DNA from: Bacteroidales bacterium
Lineage (GTDB): Bacteria > Bacteroidota > Bacteroidia > Bacteroidales > P3
Length of the DNA stretch: 11,625 nt
Direction of reading: 5' to 3'
Assembly: GCA_017647065.1 (NCBI GenBank)
Contig: JAGCLI010000297.1
Span: forward strand, 1 to 11,625
In this document: positions 1 to 7,017 of the stretch, piece after piece
Layout: the number at the start of each line of letters is the position of its first letter
Numbering within the stretch: position 1 is the first letter of the stretch
Translations under genes and position numbers: made by a program
The notes under the pieces: generated by a model
The model's database searches: none
Told to the model about the DNA's origin: nothing
What the model saw: the letters and a program-made list of their open reading frames with translations, nothing else

Positions 1-11
1 GATTTTTGTTC

Positions 12-34
12 AATTATTCCGCAATCGAATAATT
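12..34 (-). terminator. Perfect 8-bp inverted repeat after the leftward operon; possible terminator
   Basis: AATTATTC at 12-19 pairs perfectly with GAATAATT at 27-34 around a 7-nt loop. It lies about 35 nt downstream of the last leftward gene's stop codon. The stem is AT-rich and is not followed by a U run in the leftward direction, so it is not a textbook intrinsic terminator. It could instead be a 3'-end stabilising hairpin, or serve a rightward-facing gene outside the window. Confidence 0.3.
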
Positions 35-68
35 TATTTCTTAGATATGTAATTATCCCGTACATATT

Positions 69-494
69 CTATTTGCAATTGCTTACCCATAGATAGGTGC
101 CATCAAAAAAACTACAATAGGAATAAAGTAATCTTTTAGAATAACTGCCCTCTACGGGAGAACCATCATAATATATGTATTGCGATTTGCATTCCGGACA
201 ATGCAATAATACATTGTTTGTAGTATCTACATAAAGGCGTCCATTACAATCCTTAGCTACGCAACTACGTTCAAAAGTTATAAACTCGTCCCAAGATTTG
301 CGAAAAACAACTACGCCTCTGTATCCTCCCTCGAAGTATTCCCAGCCACGATTTCCGTAATTTAGATTAAAGTATTCTGCACTATCGGGGTCTATATAAA
401 AGTTTACATATCCATAATCAAAGGTATCTTCACACGAAGTAAAGATAAAACTAATACTTAATAGGCCTATGATTATGGATATGTGTTTTTTCAT
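69..494 (-). CDS. Small cysteine-rich lipoprotein, Rieske-like family of Bacteroidota
   Basis: This is a 141-residue envelope lipoprotein of unknown function. It begins with a positively charged N-terminus and a hydrophobic stretch ending in the lipobox FTSC (Cys21). Acidic residues right after the cysteine (CED) resemble the lipoprotein export signal that sends some Bacteroidota lipoproteins to the cell surface. The mature part has cysteine pairs C78/C83 (CVAKDC) and C99/C102 (HCPEC), then YYDGSPVEG. This layout resembles small Bacteroidota lipoproteins annotated as Rieske-like. The canonical Rieske CxH...CxxH ligands are missing, so a normal 2Fe-2S Rieske cluster is unlikely; a four-cysteine metal site or disulfides are possible. 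It is the last gene of the leftward operon, 13 nt after the glutaminyl cyclase gene. The start is an ATG immediately before the signal peptide; the stop is TAG. The family call rests on recalled patterns and is moderate; the lipoprotein call is strong. Confidence 0.7.
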   Translation of the reverse strand: MKKHISIIIGLLSISFIFTSCEDTFDYGYVNFYIDPDSAEYFNLNYGNRGWEYFEGGYRGVVVFRKSWDEFITFERSCVAKDCNGRLYVDTTNNVLLHCPECKSQYIYYDGSPVEGSYSKRLLYSYCSFFDGTYLWVSNCK

Positions 495-507
495 ATCAAA
501 GAAACGT

Positions 508-1500
508 TTATTGGTTTGAGAATATTGTAGTTAGGCAAACATCTCCTACTATTTTCAAACTTTCTTTGCTGATATTGTCCATATTGTCTTGCATTGTGTG
601 CCAGAAAGGAAAGAAACTACATGTTGGATCGTTTTGTACAATGTCTATCATAGGGATTTTTGCATACATATTCACCCAATGATGATCGTCCATTATAGGA
701 TAAGTTTTTTCATTTATGAATATATTTGAATATCCCTTTGCTGCGGCAATATCCCATACTTTATTCATAATAGAAGCCGCATAATGCATAGATAAACCCT
801 CTTTTGTAAATCGTAAATTCTTGTATCCTACCATATCAAGTAAGATTCCATAATTGGCAGTGTAGAAAGGATAGTGAGGAGTCTTGCTCCAATGTTGTGA
901 ACCCAAACACCAATCGCTTTGATCCTCTACATCGCTTTCTGCCCATGAAGGAGTACCTTGGTCTTCTAAGTCAAAAAATATAATATCTACACCTTGTGAG
1001 TTTTCTTTTTGGCGAAATACTCTTGCAATTTCCATTAAAACGCCAACTCCACTCGCACCATCGTTTGCTCCATCTATGGCTTTTTTGTGATTTTCTTCGT
1101 TTGTATCTTCGTCTGCCCAAAGTCTGCTATCCCAATGTGCTGCTAAGACTACTCTGTCTGAGGCTTGTGGATTGAAACTCGCTATAATGTTTCTTCCTTC
1201 AACATTTGTTCCGTCCCAAAGTTTAGAAGAGAATGTTTGTACATAGACTGTGTCGGCGTATTGTTTCATAAAATTGATTAAATAGTCGCCACAGAGTTGT
1301 GAGGCTTTGCTCATAGGAGTTCTTGGCCCAAAATCGCATTGTGCTTTTACGTAAGAGTATGCCGAGTCTGCATTAAAAGTAGGTGTTTCTACGTTTGTGT
1401 AGTTAAGTTGAGTGATTTGGGTTTCTGTTTCACTCTTTTTGCAAGATAGAAACCCCAAAATCAACACAAATATTATGAATATATTTAGTTTATTTCCCAT
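508..1500 (-). CDS. Lipoprotein glutaminyl-peptide cyclotransferase (M28-fold, PgQC-like)
   Basis: The predicted enzyme cyclises N-terminal glutamine of exported proteins to pyroglutamate. The 330-residue protein has a lipoprotein signal peptide with lipobox FLSC (Cys20), so it is probably anchored in the periplasm or an envelope membrane. The M28 zinc-hydrolase fold is evident: AHWDSR at 121-126, DGANDGASG at 143-151 with the metal-type D147, FFDLEDQG at 175-182 with the E179/D180 pair, GILLDMVG at 218-225 with D222, DDHHWVN at 271-277 with H273, and FWHTM near 299-303. This pattern, with WCLGSQHWS at 197-205, matches the Porphyromonas-type bacterial type II glutaminyl cyclase better than an ordinary M28 aminopeptidase, which would carry a full dinuclear ligand set. 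The gene overlaps the end of cysS by 16 nt, suggesting coupled translation. The ATG at 1498-1500 is chosen because the signal peptide begins there. An aminopeptidase role is the main alternative. Confidence 0.85.
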   Translation of the reverse strand: MGNKLNIFIIFVLILGFLSCKKSETETQITQLNYTNVETPTFNADSAYSYVKAQCDFGPRTPMSKASQLCGDYLINFMKQYADTVYVQTFSSKLWDGTNVEGRNIIASFNPQASDRVVLAAHWDSRLWADEDTNEENHKKAIDGANDGASGVGVLMEIARVFRQKENSQGVDIIFFDLEDQGTPSWAESDVEDQSDWCLGSQHWSKTPHYPFYTANYGILLDMVGYKNLRFTKEGLSMHYAASIMNKVWDIAAAKGYSNIFINEKTYPIMDDHHWVNMYAKIPMIDIVQNDPTCSFFPFWHTMQDNMDNISKESLKIVGDVCLTTIFSNQ

Positions 1501-2963
1501 TTTGCTCCGTCTTTTCCGTCTTTGATTGTGATTCCTACTTCTGATAATCTATCTCTTATCATATCACTTTTTGCCCAATCTTTGTTTGCTCTTGCTTCTG
1601 CTCTCATTTCAGCGATTATACTCATCAAGCCTTCAATTATATTGCTTGTATTGTCGCTTTGTTCGCTTTTCAGTCCTAATATTTCACTGAAAATGATTTC
1701 AAAGTTTTCTTTTAATGCAGTTTTATCTTGTTCTGTGATTGTTTCTTTCTTATCTGAGATTAGGTTTACTAAACGAGAGATTTCAAACATATTGGCAATT
1801 ACTACCGGTGTATTGAAATCATCGCACATTGCTTCAATACATTTTGTAAATATTGCATTGAAATCTACGCTTGTTTTGTCTGAGGTTGGTAAGTTGTTAA
1901 TTGTTCTTTGTGTTTCAAAGAGTTTTTTCATTCCTTTTTCGGCTGCTGAAAGTGCTTCGTTAGAAAAATCAAGTGTTGAACGATAGTGTGCTTGCAAGAT
2001 AAAGAAACGAATTGTCATAGGGCTATATGCCTTGTCTAATTTAGGGTGAGAACCTGTGAAAAATTCGGTTAGGGTTATGAAGTTACCAAGACTTTTACCC
2101 ATTTTTTGACCTCCGATTGTTATCATATTGTTGTGTAACCAATATTTTGCAGGTTCGCAACCAAAGGCACAGATTGATTGTGCGATTTCGCTTTCGTGGT
2201 GAGGGAAAAGTAAGTCTAACCCTCCGCCATGTATGTCAAATTTTTCTCCAAGGTACTTTCTGCTCATCGCAGTGCACTCTAAATGCCAGCCAGGGAAACC
2301 ATCACTCCAAGGAGATGGCCAACGCATTATGTGTTCTGGTGAGGCTTTTTTCCAAAGTGCGAAATCGGCAGGATTTCTCTTTTCTTCTTGACCGTCAAGC
2401 TCACGTGTGTTGGCTATCATCTCTTCAATAACTCTATTAGATAATACTCCGTATTTGTGAGTGTCGTTATTGTATTTTAAAACGTCAAAATAAACACTGC
2501 CATTGCTTATATAGGCGTAACCATTTTCTAATAATTTTTCTACAATTTGTATTTGGTCAATAATATGTCCTGTTGCTGTTGGTTGAATGCTTGGACGTAA
2601 AATGTTCATTGAATCCATTGCTTCAAGATACCTTTGAGTATAGTGTTGTGCAACTTCCATTGGCTCTAATTGTTCCAACCTTGCTTTTTTTGCAATCTTA
2701 TCTTCTCCGCTGTCTGCATCGTTTTCCAAGTGCCCAACGTCTGTTATGTTTCTAACATATCTTACTTTGTATCCCATATATTTTAGGAAACGAAAAACAG
2801 TATCAAATGTTAATGCTGCTCTTGCGTGTCCTAAGTGTGCATCTCCATAAACTGTTGGTCCACAAACATACATTCCAACAAAAGGTGCGTTTATTGCTTG
2901 AAATTCTTCTTTGTTTCTACTAAGCGTATTGTAAACTACTAATTTTTTTGTGTTTTCTATCAT
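1485..2963 (-). CDS. cysS: Cysteinyl-tRNA synthetase
   Basis: This class I aminoacyl-tRNA synthetase charges tRNA-Cys with cysteine in the cytoplasm. The 492-residue product has the expected full length. The HIGH-type motif is HLGH at 43-46, and the KMSKS-type loop is KMGKS at 287-291, with Gly replacing the usual Ser. Zinc and substrate ligands match the E. coli pattern: C34 in YVCGPTVY, C230 in GWHLEC, H255 and E259 in FPHHESE. NITDVGH at 72-78 and the C-terminal DALR-like segment [18 protein letters not shown] are also typical. It lies 16 nt downstream of the permease gene with no promoter-like motif in the gap, and its last 16 nt overlap the glutaminyl cyclase gene. The start is the ATG at 2961-2963; the stop is TAA. 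Confidence 0.97.
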   Translation of the reverse strand: MIENTKKLVVYNTLSRNKEEFQAINAPFVGMYVCGPTVYGDAHLGHARAALTFDTVFRFLKYMGYKVRYVRNITDVGHLENDADSGEDKIAKKARLEQLEPMEVAQHYTQRYLEAMDSMNILRPSIQPTATGHIIDQIQIVEKLLENGYAYISNGSVYFDVLKYNNDTHKYGVLSNRVIEEMIANTRELDGQEEKRNPADFALWKKASPEHIMRWPSPWSDGFPGWHLECTAMSRKYLGEKFDIHGGGLDLLFPHHESEIAQSICAFGCEPAKYWLHNNMITIGGQKMGKSLGNFITLTEFFTGSHPKLDKAYSPMTIRFFILQAHYRSTLDFSNEALSAAEKGMKKLFETQRTINNLPTSDKTSVDFNAIFTKCIEAMCDDFNTPVVIANMFEISRLVNLISDKKETITEQDKTALKENFEIIFSEILGLKSEQSDNTSNIIEGLMSIIAEMRAEARANKDWAKSDMIRDRLSEVGITIKDGKDGAKWEIN

Positions 2964-2979
2964 GATGTTTCTTTATTTT

Positions 2980-4194
2980 CTATTTGTTAAATTTTATTTT
3001 TCTTGACATTAGGCCTGTACATAAACAGGAAATTGTTGAAACCATTAAGAATATTGCTAATATATCTGTTATGTATATCTTTATTGGGAAACTATCTACT
3101 ATGAAAGAAGATCCCATTTTTATGATTCCAAAATATTGTTGTAATAAACAAAATATCGTTCCTAAAATTAGTCCGCATATCATTCCTATTACACTCATCA
3201 TTACTCCGTTTATGAAAAATATTTTGCGAATATCTTTCTTTGTTGCCCCCATTGTTCTTAGTATCATTATGTCTTTTTTCTTTGTCATAATGAGTAGGGA
3301 TAATGCTCCCATAATATTAAAACTCGCAATAAATATAATGAATCCTAATATTATATATACTGCTAATTTTTCTGCTTTTACTACTTTGTAATAAACAGGA
3401 TCTTGTTCTAATCTGTTTTTTACGACATAGGTTTTAGGAATAATTTTCTCTATTTCAGCCTTTATCTTTTCTGTTTTTTTTGTATCTTTCAGTTTGATAT
3501 TAAGATTGCTGGCTTGATTTGGCGATAATTCCAACAAATTTTGTGCAAAAGAAAGAGGAACTATTGCAACATTATCGTCAATCTCACTTCGAGTCATAAA
3601 ACTACCTGAAAACAAGGCTTTACTTATGTTTAAATTGTCCTCAGGTACTATAACTGTTGTTGGGTTCTTTTTAGGAATGCAGAATTGTATAGGAATATTG
3701 TGTTTTTCTGCACCTTGATAAAGCGACATTTTTAACATGAGCGAATAACCCAAAATACAATTTGGCTTATCCGTAGTGTAAAGCGAGGTATTTCCTATTT
3801 GCATTGTTGTATCTATGTTGGAAATTTTAAAAAACTCTTCTTTCACTCCGTACATATCAACAATGCTTTGAGCATTCTCAAAGGAAATAAGTACCGATTC
3901 TTTAATCACGGGCGTTATTGCTTGTACTTGGGCAATAGATTCTATTTGCTGCAAGTTTATTTCTTCAAGATTTATAATTTTTCCTTTACTTGGCTCAACT
4001 ATTAAGTCAGGATTAGAATAACTAAGCATATCCGAAGCAAGGGAAGTAAAACCATTGAAGACGGAAAGTACAATTAGTAATGCCATAGTTACAACTCCTA
4101 CACCGATAAGAGAGATTAAAGATATTATGTTAATAACTTTAAGTTCTTTCTTTGAGAAGAAATATCTCATCGCTATAAAGAAGCTGAATCGCAT
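2980..4194 (-). CDS. LolC/LolE-type ABC transporter permease (MacB/FtsX fold)
   Basis: This inner-membrane permease belongs to the family that releases lipoproteins from the inner membrane to LolA in partnership with an ATPase (LolD type). The 404-residue protein starts with the family opening MRFSFFIAMRYFF. It has one transmembrane helix near 21-45, a large periplasmic domain from about 50 to 270, and three helices near 277-303, 325-351 and 373-397. The cytoplasmic loop KKKDIMILRTMGATKKDI at 305-322 is the conserved coupling segment that contacts the ATPase. No ATP-binding partner is encoded here; in Bacteroidota it is usually elsewhere. It sits 13 nt downstream of rbfA, an arrangement I recall as common in this phylum. 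The gene products downstream in the same operon include two predicted lipoproteins. The exact substrate (lipoproteins or another lipid-like cargo) is inferred from family. The start is ATG; the stop is TAG. Confidence 0.85.
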   Translation of the reverse strand: MRFSFFIAMRYFFSKKELKVINIISLISLIGVGVVTMALLIVLSVFNGFTSLASDMLSYSNPDLIVEPSKGKIINLEEINLQQIESIAQVQAITPVIKESVLISFENAQSIVDMYGVKEEFFKISNIDTTMQIGNTSLYTTDKPNCILGYSLMLKMSLYQGAEKHNIPIQFCIPKKNPTTVIVPEDNLNISKALFSGSFMTRSEIDDNVAIVPLSFAQNLLELSPNQASNLNIKLKDTKKTEKIKAEIEKIIPKTYVVKNRLEQDPVYYKVVKAEKLAVYIILGFIIFIASFNIMGALSLLIMTKKKDIMILRTMGATKKDIRKIFFINGVMMSVIGMICGLILGTIFCLLQQYFGIIKMGSSFIVDSFPIKIYITDILAIFLMVSTISCLCTGLMSRKIKFNK

Positions 4195-4207
4195 TAAAGA
4201 ATATTTT

Positions 4208-4552
4208 TTAAGATTTTAGTAATCTATCAATATTTTCGCTATAATCTAAACTATCATCAACAAAGAAAGTCAAATCTGGAATAATTCTCAATTGATTTCT
4301 TTCCATTGTTGCAAGCTTATTACGTAAAAATGGTTTGTTAGCTTGAACTAATTGATAAATTTCATCATTTGTAACTCCTCCAAGGGCAAATATGCTAATA
4401 TATACCTTAGCTATTGATAAATCTGAGGAAACCCTTACACGCGTTACTGTAATCATTGCACCTTTAAATAGGTTTTTAGATTCATATCTCAGAATCTCGC
4501 CCATATCTTTTTGAATCAAACGGGCTACTTTTTGTAATCTATTATTATCCAT
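4208..4552 (-). CDS. rbfA: 30S ribosome-binding factor RbfA
   Basis: RbfA is a small KH-fold protein that binds the immature 30S subunit and helps 16S rRNA 5'-end maturation. The product from this start is 114 residues, normal for the family. Typical segments are RLQKVARLIQKDMGEIL at the N-terminus, VTRVRVSSDLSIAKVYIS in the centre, and the C-terminal pair LRIIPDLTFFVDDS and NIDRLL. A longer reading from a TTG at 4559-4561 adds three residues, but that codon lies inside the predicted -7 box at 4559-4566, so the ATG at 4550-4552 is preferred. It is the first gene of the five-gene leftward operon and faces queD across a 67-nt divergent region. The stop is TAA. Confidence 0.93.
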   Translation of the reverse strand: MDNNRLQKVARLIQKDMGEILRYESKNLFKGAMITVTRVRVSSDLSIAKVYISIFALGGVTNDEIYQLVQANKPFLRNKLATMERNQLRIIPDLTFFVDDSLDYSENIDRLLKS

Positions 4553-4558
4553 AGATTG

Positions 4559-4566
4559 CAAAAATA
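4559..4566 (-). promoter_or_regulatory. Bacteroidota -7 box (TAnnTTTG) for the rbfA operon
   Basis: On the minus strand the sequence reads TATTTTTG, an exact match to the Bacteroidota -7 consensus TAnnTTTG. It ends only 6 nt before the rbfA ATG, so transcription would start within a few bases of the start codon and give a very short or absent 5' leader. No convincing -33 TTTG is seen at the expected 19-21 nt spacing; the upstream DNA is simply A/T-rich. Confidence 0.6.
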
Positions 4567-4607
4567 CGAAAAAATAATATTTTCTTATTAAAACAAAGAA
4601 AAAATAG

Positions 4608-4615
4608 TAATTTTG
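4608..4615 (+). promoter_or_regulatory. Bacteroidota -7 box (TAnnTTTG) for queD
   Basis: TAATTTTG at 4608-4615 exactly matches TAnnTTTG and ends 4 nt before the queD ATG at 4620. With the usual spacing from this element the start of transcription would fall at or next to the A of the ATG, implying a leaderless mRNA. The -33 region about 20 nt upstream is A/T-rich without a clear TTTG. Confidence 0.6.
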
Positions 4616-4619
4616 CCGT

Positions 4620-5060
4620 ATGAAATTAAGATTAACAAAGGAATTTAGATTTGAAATGTCTCATGCTCTTGATGAGTATCAAGGATTGTGTAGAAATCTT
4701 CATGGACACTCTTATAAATTGTTTGTTACAATAATAGGAGATTATTCAAAAACTAATGAAAGCAATGATTCAGGAATGGTTTTAGATTTTAAATCAATCA
4801 AAGAACTTGTAGAAAAAAATGTAATCCAAGATTTTGATCACGCAGTCGTTCTTTGTAAAGATAGTTCTTTCGCCTCTGTATTGCAGCAAACAAATACAAA
4901 ACTTATTTTGTTTGATAATCAACCTACATGTGAAAATTTAATTATGGAGTTTCATAAAAGGATATCTAGTATTCTTCCAAGTGGAATTAAGTTAGCAAGA
5001 CTTAAACTACATGAAACTGCGACTTCTTTTGCAGAGTGGTTGATTGAAGATAATGAATAA
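4620..5060 (+). CDS. queD: 6-carboxy-5,6,7,8-tetrahydropterin synthase
   Basis: QueD converts 7,8-dihydroneopterin triphosphate to 6-carboxytetrahydropterin in the pathway to queuosine, the modified base in some tRNA anticodons. The 146-residue product has the zinc ligands H15, H28 and H30 (the last two in NLHGHSY) and the catalytic-type Cys24 placed four residues before HGH, which separates QueD from eukaryotic-type pyruvoyltetrahydropterin synthase. Other conserved residues are GMVLDF at 52-57, DFDHAV at 71-76 (D73, H74), PTCENL at 102-107 (E105) and LHETATSFAEW at 130-140 (E132). No other queuosine gene is in the window. The start ATG lies just after a -7 box. The stop TAA is followed directly by a second TAA, and the end overlaps the next gene by 8 nt, so the two are probably cotranscribed. 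Confidence 0.92.
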   Translation: MKLRLTKEFRFEMSHALDEYQGLCRNLHGHSYKLFVTIIGDYSKTNESNDSGMVLDFKSIKELVEKNVIQDFDHAVVLCKDSSFASVLQQTNTKLILFDNQPTCENLIMEFHKRISSILPSGIKLARLKLHETATSFAEWLIEDNE

Positions 5061-6192
5061 TAAATACACAAAAATTATGAATAACGAAAAATTTCAATTT
5101 CCTCAGATTGCAAAGTGGATTTTTTCACTTTCTATTATTGGATTGATTATTTATTTAATGTGGTATTTTCGTTTCCTTGTTGTATGTATACTTTTGGCGT
5201 TGATTCTCGCTTTTATGGGAACACCTATTCAAAATTTACTCCAAAAATTTCATATAGGAAAATATCATTTTTCAAGGACAATAACCACCATTTTGACCTT
5301 AGTTTCTCTTGTTTCAATTTTTACGCTCTTAGGTTATTTGATTGTTCCATTATTTATTAGTCAAGCGATGGAATTTGCCAATCTTGATGTGTACAAGATT
5401 GCAGATTATTATGCAGAACCAATAAGTAAAATAGAACAATTTTTGTATGAATATCAATTATTACCTCAAGACAAAAGTTTAGAAACTATTTTTTCTTCCT
5501 ATATCTTAGAAACGCTTAATACATTGAACCTTACAAATATTGCAGAAACTATGATAAATCTTACAAGTAATATTGTAATGGGTACGTTCATTATTCTTTT
5601 TGTTACTTTCTTCTTTTTAAAGGATAATAATTTAGTAAACAAATTTATAAATGCAGTTACGCCCGATTTATACTTAGATGAAATTCATAAAATCATAACT
5701 TCTTCTCGTTCTCTTATAAGTAGATATTTCTTAGGTATCTTTTCCGAGATTATAATTATGATTGCACTTCTTTCTCTTGGCTTTTACTTAGTAGGATTAA
5801 AGAATGTAATTCTTGTTGCCACTATTTGTGGTGTTATGGTTATACTTCCATATATTGGAGTCTTGATAGGAGGATTTGTAGGTCTTATGTTTTGACTTAC
5901 AAGTTATCTTGGAGCAGACCCAACTCTTGATATAATTCCTATTATCGTTAAATTTATTAGTGTTTTTGCGATAGTAAAACTAATTGACGATTTTATACTT
6001 CAACCACTTATCTATTCAAAAAGTGTAAAAGCACATCCGTTAGAAATATTTTTAGTAATACTCATGGCAGGTGAAGTTGGCGGAATCTTAGGTATGATTT
6101 TAGCCATACCAGTCTATACTTTATTTAGAATAATTGCCAAAGAATTTTTCATAAAGTGGAAATTCATTAAGAAAATCACTGAAAATCTTTAA
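5053..6192 (+). pseudogene. AI-2E family transporter gene interrupted by one in-frame TGA
   Basis: This encodes a multi-pass inner-membrane protein of the AI-2E/PerM (UPF0118) family; members export or exchange small solutes, and the substrate here is unknown. Read through, it is 379 codons, normal for the family. Two N-terminal helices (about 22-55) and a third (about 75-100) precede a soluble segment; the rest is mostly membrane. Conserved PYIG is near 267-270. TGA at 5893-5895 (codon 281) interrupts the gene directly after GLMF. The same frame then continues with family-typical sequence: KLIDDFILQPLIYSKSVKAH, PLEIFLVILMAG and GMILAIPVYTLFRIIAKEF, to TAA at 6190-6192. There is no frameshift, so a single base change explains the break. 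I recall glycine at this site in Bacteroidota homologues, fitting GGA to TGA. Truncation would remove the conserved C-terminal region and probably inactivate the protein, unless TGA is read through or miscalled. ATG 5053 overlaps queD by 8 nt; ATG 5077 is an equally possible start. Confidence 0.8.
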
Positions 6193-6200
6193 AATCTTAG

Positions 6201-6208
6201 TATTTTTG
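6201..6208 (+). promoter_or_regulatory. Bacteroidota -7 box (TAnnTTTG) before the methyltransferase gene
   Basis: TATTTTTG at 6201-6208 exactly matches TAnnTTTG. It lies in the 34-nt gap after the AI-2E gene and 18 nt before the ATG at 6227, so it could start a separate transcript for the methyltransferase, glycosyltransferase and heptose genes. No clear -33 element is seen. Confidence 0.5.
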
Positions 6209-6226
6209 CAAACAATACTTTGAAAA

Positions 6227-7012
6227 ATGAAAAAGATTATAAAGTTTTTTTTACAAAAAGTTCCTCGTAAATACCTCCAAAAGTTAGTTTTGGTATTTAA
6301 AATCTTTGCAAAGTTATTTTATTTAGGCAACAAAAAACATTGTCCCGTTTGTGGGAAACATTATAGAAAGTTCTTGCCATACTGATATGTTGTTTAAAGA
6401 GAAAATGCCTTGTGTCCAAATTGTCTTGCCTTAGAAAGACATCGTTTGTTGTGGCTATATTTTCAAAAAGAAACAACTTTATTTCAAGATAAGCTTTCTT
6501 TCTTGCACATAGCCCCTGAAATGTGCTTTATTCCTTTGTTTAAAAAAATGCCAAACCTCGATTACAAAACAGCAGACCTTGAATCACCTTGGGCAGATAT
6601 TCATTTGAATATTGAAAATATGCCATTGGAGGATAATAGTTTTGATGTTCTTATGGCAAATCATATACTTGAACACGTAAACGACTTACCTAAGGCATTA
6701 AGTGAAATAAAACGTGTATTGAAACCAAACGGTTGGGCAATTTTGCTTAGTCCTATAAATCCAAAAAGAGAAACTACTTATGAGGATTCAACCATTACCT
6801 CGCCCGAAGAAAGAGAAAAACATTTTGGACAAAAAGACCACGTAAGAGAGTTTGGAAAAGATTACGCAAGTGTTTTAGAAAAAGCAGGCTTTGAAGTAGA
6901 AGAAAATAAATTCGTTGAAACGCTTTCCTTGGAGGAATTAGAAAAATTTGCAATAGCAAAGAAAGAAGACATAAATATTGAACATCATATCTTTATAGCT
7001 AAAAAGAAATAA
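6227..7012 (+). pseudogene. Zinc-ribbon SAM-dependent methyltransferase gene with two in-frame nonsense codons
   Basis: The full frame has 261 codons from ATG 6227 to TAA 7010-7012. It would encode a class I SAM-dependent methyltransferase of a type often found in Bacteroidota polysaccharide loci. A basic N-terminal segment leads to a zinc ribbon with CPVC at 39-42 and CPNC at 63-66. The Rossmann-fold domain follows: LHIAPE near 93-98 as motif I, TADLESP as the acidic strand-2 region, then NHILEHV and RVLKPNGWAIL. TGA (codon 53, 6383-6385) and TAA (codon 57, 6395-6397) lie between the two cysteine pairs. The frame is otherwise intact on both sides, and I recall homologues reading PYGY..(Q/K/V)REN here. 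A shorter reading from TTG 6410 (200 residues) keeps the methyltransferase fold but loses the first cysteine pair, so I doubt it is the natural start. Its substrate, possibly a surface sugar, is not shown by the sequence. The glycosyltransferase gene begins 5 nt later. Confidence 0.8.
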
Positions 7013-7017
7013 TAGGA

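Noticed and set aside
1522..1986. 154-codon plus-strand ORF opposite cysS
   Set aside because: It lies wholly antisense to a strongly conserved gene and its hydrophobic, low-complexity product looks like an antisense shadow of AT-rich coding DNA.
2984..3391. 135-codon plus-strand ORF opposite the permease gene
   Set aside because: Its hydrophobic product mirrors the transmembrane segments on the opposite strand; there is no start context or family similarity.
4553..4561. rbfA start at TTG 4559-4561
   Set aside because: The codon lies inside the predicted -7 promoter box, and the ATG three codons later gives a normal family N-terminus.
5044..5052. AI-2E gene start at TTG 5044
   Set aside because: Two in-frame ATGs (5053 and 5077) lie just downstream and precede the first conserved hydrophobic segment, so a TTG start deeper inside queD is unnecessary.
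5893..5895. Selenocysteine at the in-frame TGA of the AI-2E gene
   Set aside because: The site is in a membrane segment with no redox motif, the family is not known to contain selenocysteine or cysteine here, and no convincing stem-loop of the bacterial SECIS type was seen directly after the codon.
6410..7012. A separate intact methyltransferase gene starting at TTG 6410
   Set aside because: It starts in the middle of a conserved zinc ribbon, uses a rare start codon, and has no promoter or spacing to support it, while the upstream in-frame sequence from ATG 6227 is clearly homologous family sequence.
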